Source of the DNA: Sciurus carolinensis
Taxonomy: Eukaryota > Chordata > Mammalia > Rodentia > Sciuridae
NCBI RefSeq assembly: GCF_902686445.1
Contig: NC_062224.1
Coordinates: 49,351,156-49,415,155 of the forward strand
Direction of reading: 5' to 3'
DNA length: 64,000 nt
The position numbers and the translations under genes were made by a program. Shown one piece after another: positions 59,901 to 64,000 of this stretch; positions within the stretch are counted from its first letter, which is position 1, and each line of letters begins with the position of its first letter. The notes beneath the pieces were generated by a model, which saw only the letters and a program-made list of their open reading frames with translations, did not search any database and was not told where the DNA came from.

Positions 59901-60221
59901 ACTTTACCACAGATTATATCCCCAGTCCTTTTTATTTTTGTTTTGAGACAGTGTCTTGCTAAGTTGCTGAGGGTCTCTTTAAGTTTCCCAAGTTGGTCTT
60001 GAACTTGGGATCCTCCTGCTTCAGCCTCCCAAGTTGATAAGATTATAGGTATATGCCACCAAGCCTGGTATCTAATATTACTTATTTGACAGTTGACAAA
60101 ACTGACACCCAGAGATACTAAGTCCCCCTGCCAGGATATCAGGGCACCTAGAACGGGGAAAGAGCCAAGTGGCAAAAGGAGTAACTCACCTGGTTCTCCC
60201 AGTTGGGTCTCTTCTCTCCAT
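24918..60221 (-). CDS. OLAH: OLAH, medium-chain S-acyl fatty acid synthase thioesterase (whole coding span, seven exons)
   Basis: Thioesterase II hydrolyses the thioester between a growing acyl chain and the phosphopantetheine arm of cytosolic fatty acid synthase, releasing medium-chain fatty acids early (known from rodent mammary gland). Coding parts on the minus strand are 60221-60190, 58066-57936, 44410-44272, 35404-35305, 34616-34447, 25720-25638 and 25060-24918. They join to 798 nt, or 265 codons plus TAG, the usual family length. Visible are the oxyanion-side motif FPWAGGGS (residues 32-39), GHSMG with nucleophile Ser101, Asp212 in GSEDLAKD, and His237 in LPGDHFYLL, which is the alpha/beta-hydrolase triad of this family. 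All introns begin GT and end AG, and no frameshift or internal stop is seen. Intron sizes are about 2.1, 13.5, 8.9, 0.69, 8.7 and 0.58 kb. The gene is judged intact. Transcript ends are not determined. Confidence 0.95.
25241..25482 (-). mobile_element. Antisense MEN-type SINE with (CT)n, in OLAH intron 6
   Basis: A CT/C-rich run (25241-25311) is followed by GGGGATTAAACCCAGAGGCA, CTCTGAGCCACTCCCCAGCC, then the B1 part ending GGGGTTACAGGCATTCGCCA. It occupies nearly half of the 577-bp intron. Confidence 0.85.
25638..25720 (-). CDS. OLAH: OLAH coding exon 6 (residues 191-218, catalytic Asp212)
   Basis: The exon is 83 nt, after the acceptor TTTGTCTACAG and before the donor GTGAAA, a weaker but acceptable 5' splice site. 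It encodes [21 protein letters not shown]. The Asp in GSED is residue 212, the acidic triad member. Confidence 0.93.
26750..26846 (+). mobile_element. ID SINE inserted in L1 copy D, 13-bp target duplication
   Basis: GGGCTGGGGAGATAGCTCAG body, B box GAGTTCCAGCCCC, pure A tail. AAGAAAAGCCCAG flanks it at 26737-26749 and 26847-26859. Confidence 0.95.
27200..27328 (+). mobile_element. ID SINE with extended tail inserted in L1 copy D
   Basis: GGGCTGGGGTTGTGGCTCAG body, then AAATAAAATAAAGGTCCATT and GCCAACTAAAAAATATATAT. Related short sequences (ACA..ATCAT) lie on both sides. Confidence 0.88.
29480..30000 (+). mobile_element. LTR-like segment, low certainty
   Basis: Contains two ATTGGTCC (inverted CCAAT) boxes at about 29678 and 29718, a TATAAAG at 29582, pyrimidine-rich runs and a CpG-bearing 3' part. 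This fits an endogenous retroviral LTR, but TG/CA ends and a target duplication were not established. Confidence 0.3.
30155..30240 (+). mobile_element. ID SINE fragment
   Basis: GTGGCACAGTGCTTGTCTAG...AAGGCCCTGGATTCCATCCC, a diverged ID body. Confidence 0.7.
30690..31500 (+). mobile_element. Old L1 (ORF1-like) fragment
   Basis: Sequence such as CAGGAACTTCAAGATACCTA and GAAATTTCTAGAAATAACC-type text resembles the 5'/ORF1 part of ancient L1 or HAL1 elements. There is no long frame, so it is strongly diverged. Confidence 0.5.
31990..33420 (-). mobile_element. Old antisense L1 3' end and ORF2
   Basis: AT-rich 3' UTR-like text with TAGTACCTTCTGGCCAGCAT leads into antisense ORF2 (GGCTGAATATTGTTCCACTG, CTGGCTATC-type segments, CAGGTTGTTTTCTTGCTATT). 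It is interrupted by many stops and is older than copies A-D. Confidence 0.75.
34197..34262. repeat. AT-rich TATATA tract
   Basis: Repeated ATACAT/TATATAT units in OLAH intron 5, a low-complexity tract. The frames here are artefacts. Confidence 0.6.
34447..34616 (-). CDS. OLAH: OLAH coding exon 5 (residues 135-190)
   Basis: The exon is 170 nt, after the acceptor TTTCCAG and before the donor GTAAGT. It enters in phase 0 and leaves in phase 2. It encodes the helical lid segment with the family signature LDELSEEQ (residues 144-151) and EFGGTPKNF. It is only 688 bp from exon 4. Confidence 0.95.
35305..35404 (-). CDS. OLAH: OLAH coding exon 4 (Ser101 to residue 134)
   Basis: The exon is 100 nt, after an acceptor ending CAAATTAG and before the donor GTAAGT. 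Its first base completes the Ser101 codon (AG|T), followed by MGSYIAF. It therefore carries the nucleophile elbow G-H-S-M-G together with exon 3. It ends in phase 0 after ...MTAPH. Confidence 0.95.
35599..35934 (+). mobile_element. Solo LTR-like element (MaLR-type ending)
   Basis: It begins TGCTACAGTTTGGAT and ends TTAACACA. The internal phrases GGGCCTAGTGGGAAGTCTTT, GAAACCTTTGAAACTATGAG and GATTACCTCAGGTATTTATT resemble mammalian MaLR/LTR sequences. No 5-bp target duplication was confirmed. Confidence 0.45.
36284..40065 (-). pseudogene. L1 copy C ORF2, at least seven frameshifts
   Basis: It opens at 40065 ([20 protein letters not shown]) and passes through endonuclease fragments. The largest reverse-transcriptase block (38468-37773, 231 codons) contains [12 protein letters not shown], and further fragments follow to the C-terminal [14 protein letters not shown] and the end ...LSEISQS at 36284. 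Frame changes occur near 39850, 38900, 38500, 37770, 37370, 36870 and 36650. Confidence 0.88.
40170..41154 (-). pseudogene. L1 copy C ORF1, broken at an expanded A-tract
   Basis: It opens at 41154 ([18 protein letters not shown]). The coiled coil runs to a stretch of lysines encoded by 24 A residues (plus-strand T at 40879-40902), where the frame shifts and ends. The remainder continues in other frames (40874-40602 and 40689-40174) with [10 protein letters not shown]. It is dead. Confidence 0.87.
41881..42100. repeat. Seven-unit, about 35-bp minisatellite in the L1 copy C 5' UTR
   Basis: The phrase (T/C)CCTGGAGGC or close variants starts at 41881, 41915, 41951, 41985, 42020, 42056 and 42091, with spacings of 34-36 bp. 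Each is followed by a G-rich half and a GTCAGTC/GTCTGG-like half. Units diverge from each other by several substitutions. Confidence 0.85.
42893..43080 (-). mobile_element. Antisense MEN-type SINE
   Basis: GGGGATTGAACCCAGGGTCA, GAGCTACATTCCCAG, then the antisense B1 part CTGAGGCTGGCCTTGAACTC ... TACAGGCGTGCAACACCATG. It has an internal repeat of CTAAATT(A/G)CT. Confidence 0.85.
43800..43990 (+). mobile_element. MIR SINE
   Basis: TTATTGAGTCCTTTCTACAA, then AGAGGAGGAAAGGAATCCAG...AACTTGCCCAAGGTCACAAA and GCTACTAAAAGGTAGCCAGA match the conserved core and 3' half of MIR. Confidence 0.8.
44272..44410 (-). CDS. OLAH: OLAH coding exon 3 (residues 55-100)
   Basis: The exon is 139 nt, after the acceptor TCTCCAG and before the donor GTATTT. 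It contains the family motif LAGRESR (residues 60-66), the stretch [12 protein letters not shown], and the first two bases (AG) of the catalytic Ser101 codon. The open frame continues a little upstream on the minus strand as intron read-through, which is not coding. Confidence 0.95.
45200..46525 (+). mobile_element. Old L1/HAL1-like sequence
   Basis: Phrases such as AAGTCATAATCAAATTGCTG, AGGACAATTGTCAAGCTGGA and ATCAGACAAAATGGACTTCA are typical of ancient L1 ORF1/ORF2. Frames are destroyed. Confidence 0.6.
46533..46652 (+). mobile_element. B1-type SINE
   Basis: GGCGGGTGCAATGATACACA, CCCAGTGACTTGGGAGGCTG and GTCAGCCTGGGCAACTTAGG, with A/T tail. It sits directly upstream of an L1 3' end. Confidence 0.88.
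46655..47205 (+). mobile_element. L1 3' end (ORF2 C terminus and 3' UTR)
   Basis: The 46691-46891 frame reads [20 protein letters not shown] and is ORF2 C terminus. It is followed by a G/A-rich 3' UTR and an A-rich tail near 47180-47205. It is 5' truncated. Confidence 0.8.
47325..47575. other. Unexplained GC-rich, CpG-rich island inside L1 DNA
   Basis: About 250 bp of very GC-rich DNA (GCCCGGGCGGCCGGGCGCAA, GAGGACGCGGGAAGCTGGAG, CCGCCGCACCAGCTCCTCCG) sits abruptly in AT-rich L1 sequence. The 3' part (GTTTCCACAGATTCATCCTGA...) is ordinary in composition. It looks like the 5' UTR of a housekeeping mRNA carried in as retrocopied sequence, but I do not recognise the source and see no poly(A) tail or coding frame. 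Confidence 0.5.
48079..48170 (+). mobile_element. ID SINE, near-consensus, 16-bp target duplication
   Basis: GGGGCTGGGGATATAGCTCA, A box TAGCTCAGTTGG, B box GGTTCAATCCC, uninterrupted A tail. AAAAATGGACAAGGCT flanks it at 48063-48078 and 48171-48186. It appears young. Confidence 0.95.
48183..48347 (+). mobile_element. MEN-type (B1+ID) SINE
   Basis: GGCTAACACAGTGATGCATG, CTCAGCAACTTAAGGAGACC, linker, then ID half GATGTAGCTTAGTGGTAAAG ... GGTTCAATCCCCAGTAC. The young ID at 48079 inserted at its 5' edge. Confidence 0.85.
48732..48810 (+). mobile_element. ID SINE
   Basis: GAGCTGGGGTGTCCTTAGTG ... AAGGCCCTGCGTTCAATCCC, short tail. Confidence 0.82.
48841..48968 (+). mobile_element. ID SINE with extended tail
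   Basis: GGGCTGGTGTTGTAGCTTAG body, then TAAATAAAATAGTTAAATAA, GTCCATCTACAACTAAAAAC. It abuts the poly(T) of the TIMM21 retrocopy. Confidence 0.82.
48969..49446 (-). pseudogene. TIMM21: Processed TIMM21 pseudogene, 5' truncated
   Basis: On the minus strand, text from about 49446 encodes [16 protein letters not shown], then (after a stop) [25 protein letters not shown], close to the C-terminal intermembrane-space domain of the mitochondrial import subunit Tim21. A 3' UTR follows, and a 12-T run on the plus strand at 48969-48980 is the poly(A) tail. The N-terminal presequence, membrane segment and most of the gene are absent. It carries a stop and is not functional. Confidence 0.8.
51610..51756 (-). 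mobile_element. ID SINE with extended tail, antisense, 17-bp target duplication
   Basis: On the minus strand the ID body is GGCTGTGGTTGTGGCTCTGT and the tail is ATAAATAAATGAATAGAATA with CATCAGCAACTAAAAATATA. CAAATGAAAGTACTTAT lies at 51593-51609 and 51757-51773. Confidence 0.93.
51780..54500 (+). mobile_element. Old L1 sequence
   Basis: Segments such as ATGAAAATTGATCATATTTA followed by AAGGTCACAGGGAAAACCAC and GAAACAAGTAATCCAACTCT are typical of degraded ORF2. No usable frame remains. Confidence 0.55.
55098..55314 (+). mobile_element. MEN-type SINE with (AAAT)n tail
   Basis: GGGAGCAGTGGTGCACATCA B1 half, CTGTCTCTAAACAAAATAG linker, ID half GGAATGTGGCTCAGTGGTTG, then ATAAATAAATAAATAA repeats at 55286-55314. 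Confidence 0.88.
55468..55669 (+). mobile_element. MEN-type SINE
   Basis: B1 half ATGGCACACACCTTAATCTC...GAGGCTGAGGCAGGAGGACA, then an ID half with GGTGCTTGTCTAGCATGTAT and CCTGGGTTAGATCTCCAGTA. It ends in (ATAA)n. Confidence 0.85.
56160..56730 (+). mobile_element. L1ME-type 3' end
   Basis: CTGGAGTTTAGTTAAGAGTC, ACCAATGTTGGGACAAATGC, GTAAGATGTTAGGAAACGGG and CTTTTCTGTAAATCTAAAAC follow the order of old L1ME 3' ends. It ends AT-rich. Confidence 0.65.
56918..56962 (+). repeat. (TG)n microsatellite
   Basis: About 22 TG units next to an antisense SINE. Confidence 0.95.
56968..57155 (-). mobile_element. Antisense MEN-type SINE
   Basis: GAGGGTTTTACCCAGGAGCA and CTCTACCACTGAGTTACACC (ID half), then the antisense B1 half GGTTTTGCTAAATTGCTCAG...TACGGGCAGATCAACC. 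Confidence 0.8.
57936..58066 (-). CDS. OLAH: OLAH coding exon 2 (residues 11-54)
   Basis: The exon is 131 nt, after the acceptor TTTCTAG and before the donor GTATGT. It enters in phase 2 and leaves in phase 1. It encodes the first beta strands and the FPWAGGGS loop (residues 32-39) that helps form the oxyanion hole in type II thioesterases, followed by the conserved FAKWG. There is no lesion. Confidence 0.95.
58785..59046 (+). mobile_element. MEN-type SINE followed by a second ID
   Basis: The B1 half (GGGAGGCTAAGGAAGGAGGA) and ID half (GGGTGTGGCTCAGTGGTTAA) end in (AAAT)n at about 58985. A further ID body (GGCTGGGGATGTGGCTCAGT ... GGTTCAATCCCCAGAACAAC) follows immediately. Confidence 0.85.
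59868..60070 (-). mobile_element. Antisense MEN-type SINE
   Basis: GGAGCACTTTACCACAGATT, GAGACAGTGTCTTGCTAAGT and GAACTTGGGATCCTCCTGCT, then ...TATAGGTATATGCCACCAAG. It splits copy 0 of the local duplication. Confidence 0.85.
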
Positions 60222-60287
60222 GCTGTGAGGAGATGGTACAAAATTGTTGATTTCAGCAACTAGTTGAGTCAATGCTGACTTCAATTC
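60190..60287 (-). CDS. OLAH: OLAH first coding exon (5' UTR plus residues 1-10)
   Basis: The acceptor is TCAAACAG before 60287 and the donor is GTGAGT after 60190. The ATG is at 60221-60219. It gives [10 protein letters not shown] and then two bases (AG) that are completed by the next exon to Arg11. The 66 nt from 60287 to 60222 are 5' UTR, and the presence of an acceptor implies at least one further non-coding exon upstream. The start was chosen because it gives the conserved family N terminus (MER.D...RTRNEN) and the expected length. Confidence 0.9.
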
Positions 60288-60496
60288 CTGTTTGAGTATA
60301 AAATCTCCAATCAGCCTAGTGCACTCAGAGGAGTTACCAGATTAATTTTTTAAATGAATTACTGTATTGACTACTCTGACTCCTATTAGAAAAGAACAGA
60401 AGGTTAAAGAAGACCACAAGAAATAAAAGGAAAAAAAAAAGAAATAAAAAGAAAAACAGGTTCGAAGCCACATAGCTGATATGATCCAAAGAGTTG

Positions 60497-60870
60497 CTGA
60501 TGATTAAAATTATCAAAAATTCTCACCATAGTTTTAGGCACACAGTATATAAAAAAGAAATGTTATCTATTTATTTATTTGGCAGTGGACAAAACAGAGA
60601 CTCAGAGATATTAAGTCCCTCAGCCAGTTAGTGACAAATCAGAATTAGAATACAAATCCTATTAATTTTAAAAGTTACCTCCCTACTTAAACCTTTTCAC
60701 GTATTTTCAACATCAACATACAAGTAGGCCACTGAGTGGCAAGAAATGACCCAAGAAGCTTTGATTTAGAGCTGAGACTAGAACCTGCTCCTCACATTGC
60801 TGTACAAATTTAATCTTGCCTCCGTTCACATTATAATATCAGTAAGTGCAGCAATTACCAGGATGTTTAG
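60497..60870. repeat. Local duplication, copy A
   Basis: The text ATTAATTTTAAAAGTTACCT with CCCTACTTAAACCTTTTC, AAGTAGGCCACTGAGTGGCA and TTGATTTAGAGCTGAGACTA recurs at 61805-62070 with about 20 percent differences, an offset of about 1.2 kb. Its left part (GATTAAAATTATCAAAAAT, CTCACCATAGTTTTAGGCAC) also matches 59787-59850. Confidence 0.8.
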
Positions 60871-61359
60871 GTAATATAAGGAAAGACAATGACATGACTT
60901 CTAAATACTAGCAACTAAACAATAAATCAACAGAAAACACTCTCTAAATCTGTTAGAAAATTGGGGTATCTCAGTTTTCTAGGTATTTACCAACTTGTAC
61001 TCTTTTAAATCTTAGGAAATATTTGGAATTCTGCGAAAGGATTCACTACGATGTCAAACTTTCAATTTTGTAAACTTCAAATGTTCAGAAAAGAAAAGAA
61101 AAATGATTACCAAAAGATCTGTAATTTATAAAGACTTTCATCCACTTCCTTCCTGAGAGCTCCTTGAACCTCCAGTAATCAGTTGAAGGTGACCATTTAC
61201 TTCCCAGCCTCAAGTGTGAATGCCAGAAGTGTTCCTGGTTAATCTCTCCACCTATGGTTCTTTAAATACAGAGAAAGTGCTGAAAGGAACTGAAAGACCT
61301 GTACAGCAAAAATAAACAAGCAAACAAACAAAGCAAAGCAAAACAGGAAAAAGACTTAC

Positions 61360-61431
61360 TTAAATAGAGGAGGAAAGTTCACAGAGTGCTTCCGAGAGTT
61401 CACAAACTCCTTCCATTTTTTTCTTGGAGCC
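61360..61431 (-). promoter_or_regulatory. Candidate non-coding 5' exon of OLAH with a tiny upstream ORF
   Basis: On the minus strand a good donor (AA|GTAAGT) ends a segment at 61360. In the 57 nt before it an ATG opens 18 codons and closes with TAA exactly at the exon end. The acceptor before the first coding exon at 60287 requires an upstream exon on this side, and this is the best donor I see within about 1.5 kb. The exon's 5' limit is not defined, and there is no direct evidence of use. Confidence 0.3.
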
Positions 61432-61570
61432 TTTTCTTAGCAATGACAATACCTTAAGCTGCCTGGGTTTGTCTTCTGGGTCTTCCCTCTACCAGTACAC
61501 ATCTGGTAGCCAATTACTGTGTTCAAAGTCTTCATGCCTTAGTTTATCTCATCTTCAAAATAGGGAAAGA

Positions 61571-61716
61571 GCCAGGCATGGTGCCTACGCCTATAATTCC
61601 AGTGACTGGAGAGAAAGAGGCAGGAAAATAGCAAGTTCAAAGGCAGCCTGGAAACATAGTGAGATCCTTGGTAACTTAGCAAGACCTTGTTTCAACATGC
61701 AAAAAATAAATAAAGG
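61571..61716 (+). mobile_element. B1-type SINE
   Basis: GCCAGGCATGGTGCCTACGC, CTATAATTCCAGTGACTGGA and CAGCCTGGAAACATAGTGAG, with a repeated CTTAGCAAGACCTTGT-type extension and A-rich tail. Confidence 0.85.
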
Positions 61717-61804
61717 AAGTACACTTCCAGTAGATTCACCCATCAGGCTTTCATTTATTGTGTGGAAATACTTTCTTCTTGGCAACTAAACATACATACT
61801 TATA

Positions 61805-62070
61805 GTTATATACAGAGTCCCCCAGTCAATTAGTAACAAATCAAAATTAGAACACATATTCTATTAATTTTAAAAGTCACCTCCCTACTTAAACCTTTTC
61901 CCATATTCTCATACAAGTAGGCCATAAGGTGGCAGGAAATGGGGAGTGTACCTGAGAACTTTGATTTAGAAAGTTGGGACTGGAACCTGCTTTCCACTTT
62001 GGTGTATGAATTGAATCTTGCCTCAGTTCTCATTATATTACCAACAAGTACATCCATTAACAGAACTTCA
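61805..62070. repeat. Local duplication, copy B
   Basis: Partner of 60585-60870: GTCCCCCAGTCAATTAGTAA, ATTAATTTTAAAAGTCACCT, AAGTAGGCCATAAGGTGGCA and ATCTTGCCTCAGTTCTCATT align in order. Confidence 0.8.
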
Positions 62071-62981
62071 AGGTCCTAGGACCAGGGTCTAGAGCACGTT
62101 AGATAAACATGCTACCACTGAGCATACCATCAGCCTTTGGTAAAAATATGAATACTCCTGTCAAGCAAAATAGAAAGGCAGAGGTAGGACATATATTTTT
62201 GGTGTGTATTTACAACTGAAGGTTGTTGTTGAAGGCTACAAAACTTCAATAAAATTACATTAAATTATTTCAGTTCTTCCTAATTGAAGTAGGTAACACC
62301 CTCATTTTTTATATATATATTTTTTAATTTGGTACACTAAGTAAGTGGTTAGTCATATCTACAAGGATCAAACATTTTCTCAAAGTTCAAGTTTATTGTT
62401 CAACAAATATTTCCTAAAGGTCAAGATGTTCTGCATTATTTCTTAACATTGGCAGGATCCTCAGGTAAACCAATAGTCACTTTGTCCTCAAGGAAAACCA
62501 CTGAGAGCTTCCATTTGATTGTATTAGCAGAAGAAAGAAGAAGGAAAATGGGGCAGAGGTCATCATAGTCAAGAGGTAATAGCTTAGATTTTTTGCACAC
62601 CCAATGCATTCTACCAGTCCAAAGATAAAATATGCCCGTTGAATTCTAAAAAGAAAGGACAAATGTTAAAAGCAGACAGGGGGTGAGGAGGTGGGCCTGG
62701 AATATAATTTTTGAAGAAACAGCAGTTAGAATGACAGCAATGTAGAAAGCCAAAAGAGAATCAAATACTATCTTCAAGTACTATAAAAAAAAAAATCAAC
62801 CCAGATTTCCAATAGCCAGGAAAAACGCCTTTTAAGAAACAGGACAAAATAAAAACATTTTCAGATGAATAAAAACATAGTTTGTCACAGAAGGCACTCT
62901 CTAAGTGAAATACTTTGGGCAGAAACCAAATGATCCCAGACAGAAGATATGAGGTGCAAGAAGTAATGAAGAACAATGTCA

Positions 62982-63180
62982 GGTCAGGCGCAGTGATGCA
63001 CACCTATGATCCCAGTGGCTCAGGAGGCCGAGGCAGGAAGATTGCAAGTTCAAAGCCAGCTTCAGCAACTTAGCAAGACCTTGTCTCAAAATGAAAAGTA
63101 AAAATGGGCTGGAGATATGGCTCAGTGGTTAAGCACCCCTGGGTTTGATCCCTGATAACAAAAAAGAAAAAAAGAAAAAC
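62982..63180 (+). mobile_element. MEN-type SINE
   Basis: GGTCAGGCGCAGTGATGCAC, CAGGAGGCCGAGGCAGGAAG and CTTCAGCAACTTAGCAAGAC, linker, then ID half GCTGGAGATATGGCTCAGTG ... CCTGGGTTTGATCCCTG. Confidence 0.9.
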
Positions 63181-64000
63181 AAAGACAGTGGTGAGTAGGC
63201 AGGAAAATGTAAACAAACATTGATTGCATTTAATAGTCCTTGTAAGGTATAGTGGGACTTAAAATAGACATGAAATGGAAATATCAGACAAAAATAATGC
63301 ATTAAGTCAGGCGTGGGTAAACAGAGACCCTATATTTTTCATGAGGTTTTAGTAAATTTAGACTTCGACAAATATACATTTTTTTAATCTCTAAGCAAGT
63401 CCTTAAAAGAACAAAAACAGACCATAAGTCCTCCAAACTGGAAGAGAAAAAATGTTTAGTTATAAAAGAAAAGTGGAAAAAGAAAAGAGAAACAGTACAG
63501 GTAAAACAAATCAAAAGCACAATACAAGATGGCAGATTTAAGTCTCAAATATAGATTTTATTATATATGAATAGAGTAAATCCTTCAGTTAACAGAGCAA
63601 AATTGTCAGATTAGGATAAAAAGATAATCCAATTGTATGGATATGAGACATATCTAAAAAGATACTCATCTTACAGCTTTAAAATAATTTCAAAGACAAA
63701 ATACTCAGTTGCCAGGCTTTGAGGTTTGTCCTAAGGAAACAATTTCTAAAAGATAGTTAGCCACTGGCCAGGCAAAGGGAGATAGGCCTGCAGAATGGAA
63801 GCCCAGAGAACAGAACAGAAAGAACAAAATGTATCACAGCCAAGAGGAAATACAGGGGTGAGCTATTAAGAAACCAAATGGAATTAAGTATGACCAAATG
63901 TGAGTTAGAAAGTGATAAAAGAAAAAGTAATAAAGTAAACAGGCAAAAGGCTGTGAATGATTGTTCCAGAAAACCCAGGCATAGTGTATGAAAACTAGCC

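Larger units (their letters stand above)
58067..60189 (-). other. OLAH intron 1 (2.1 kb), contents
   Basis: Holds a MEN SINE plus an ID (58785-59046), an antisense MEN SINE (59868-60070) and part of the local duplication (59740-60180). The rest shows nothing recognisable. Confidence 0.8.
60288..64000. other. Upstream region of OLAH, no further gene seen
   Basis: It holds the duplicated block, a candidate untranslated exon (61360), B1 and MEN SINEs, and otherwise AT-rich DNA. No CpG-rich promoter is visible before 64000, so the OLAH promoter is either CpG-poor or further upstream. 62100-62980 and 63181-64000 contain nothing I recognise. Confidence 0.6.

Overview
The window is mammalian nuclear DNA, almost certainly from a squirrel-family rodent (Sciuridae). 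The evidence is the repeat content: many tRNA-like ID SINEs, B1-derived monomers and B1+ID dimers (the MEN type described from squirrels), several L1s of one lineage, and no Alu or B2. The real coding signal is vertebrate, with short exons bounded by GT/AG.

One complete protein-coding gene is present: OLAH (medium-chain S-acyl fatty acid synthase thioesterase, thioesterase II). It is on the minus strand from the ATG at 60221 to the stop at 24918. Seven coding exons of 32, 131, 139, 100, 170, 83 and 143 nt join to 798 nt, giving 265 residues. All phases agree, all six introns are GT-AG, and the triad Ser101, Asp212, His237 is present. The catalytic Ser codon is split by intron 3. The introns are packed with repeats. 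They include a full-length but dead L1 in intron 3 with an 11-bp target-site duplication (36021-42519), a second L1 in intron 5 (26040-28622), and a TIMM21 retrocopy in intron 2 (48969-49446).

Left of OLAH, 1-19400 is repeat-built. It holds a composite of a sense L1 (2065-7973), a broken processed copy of TMCC1 (about 7974-11512) and an antisense 5' fragment of another L1 (11513-14128). These sit beside an antisense endogenous retrovirus whose LTR (15720-16384) is followed by a primer-binding site resembling tRNA-Thr. A GC-rich, CCAAT-box segment near 19480-19722 looks like a promoter and first exon on the plus strand. In other mammals ACBD7 lies tail-to-tail with OLAH, and the last 12 nt of this segment resemble ACBD7 exon 1 with GTG in place of ATG. 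I found no further ACBD7 exons.

No prokaryote-like system, CRISPR array or functional structural-RNA gene is visible. The most unusual material is in the L1 5' UTRs, which are three different repeat architectures next to a related 5' tip, and in the rearranged L1/TMCC1 composite. Other points of interest are a GC-rich island embedded in an old L1 (47325-47575) and a local duplication around the first coding exon of OLAH.
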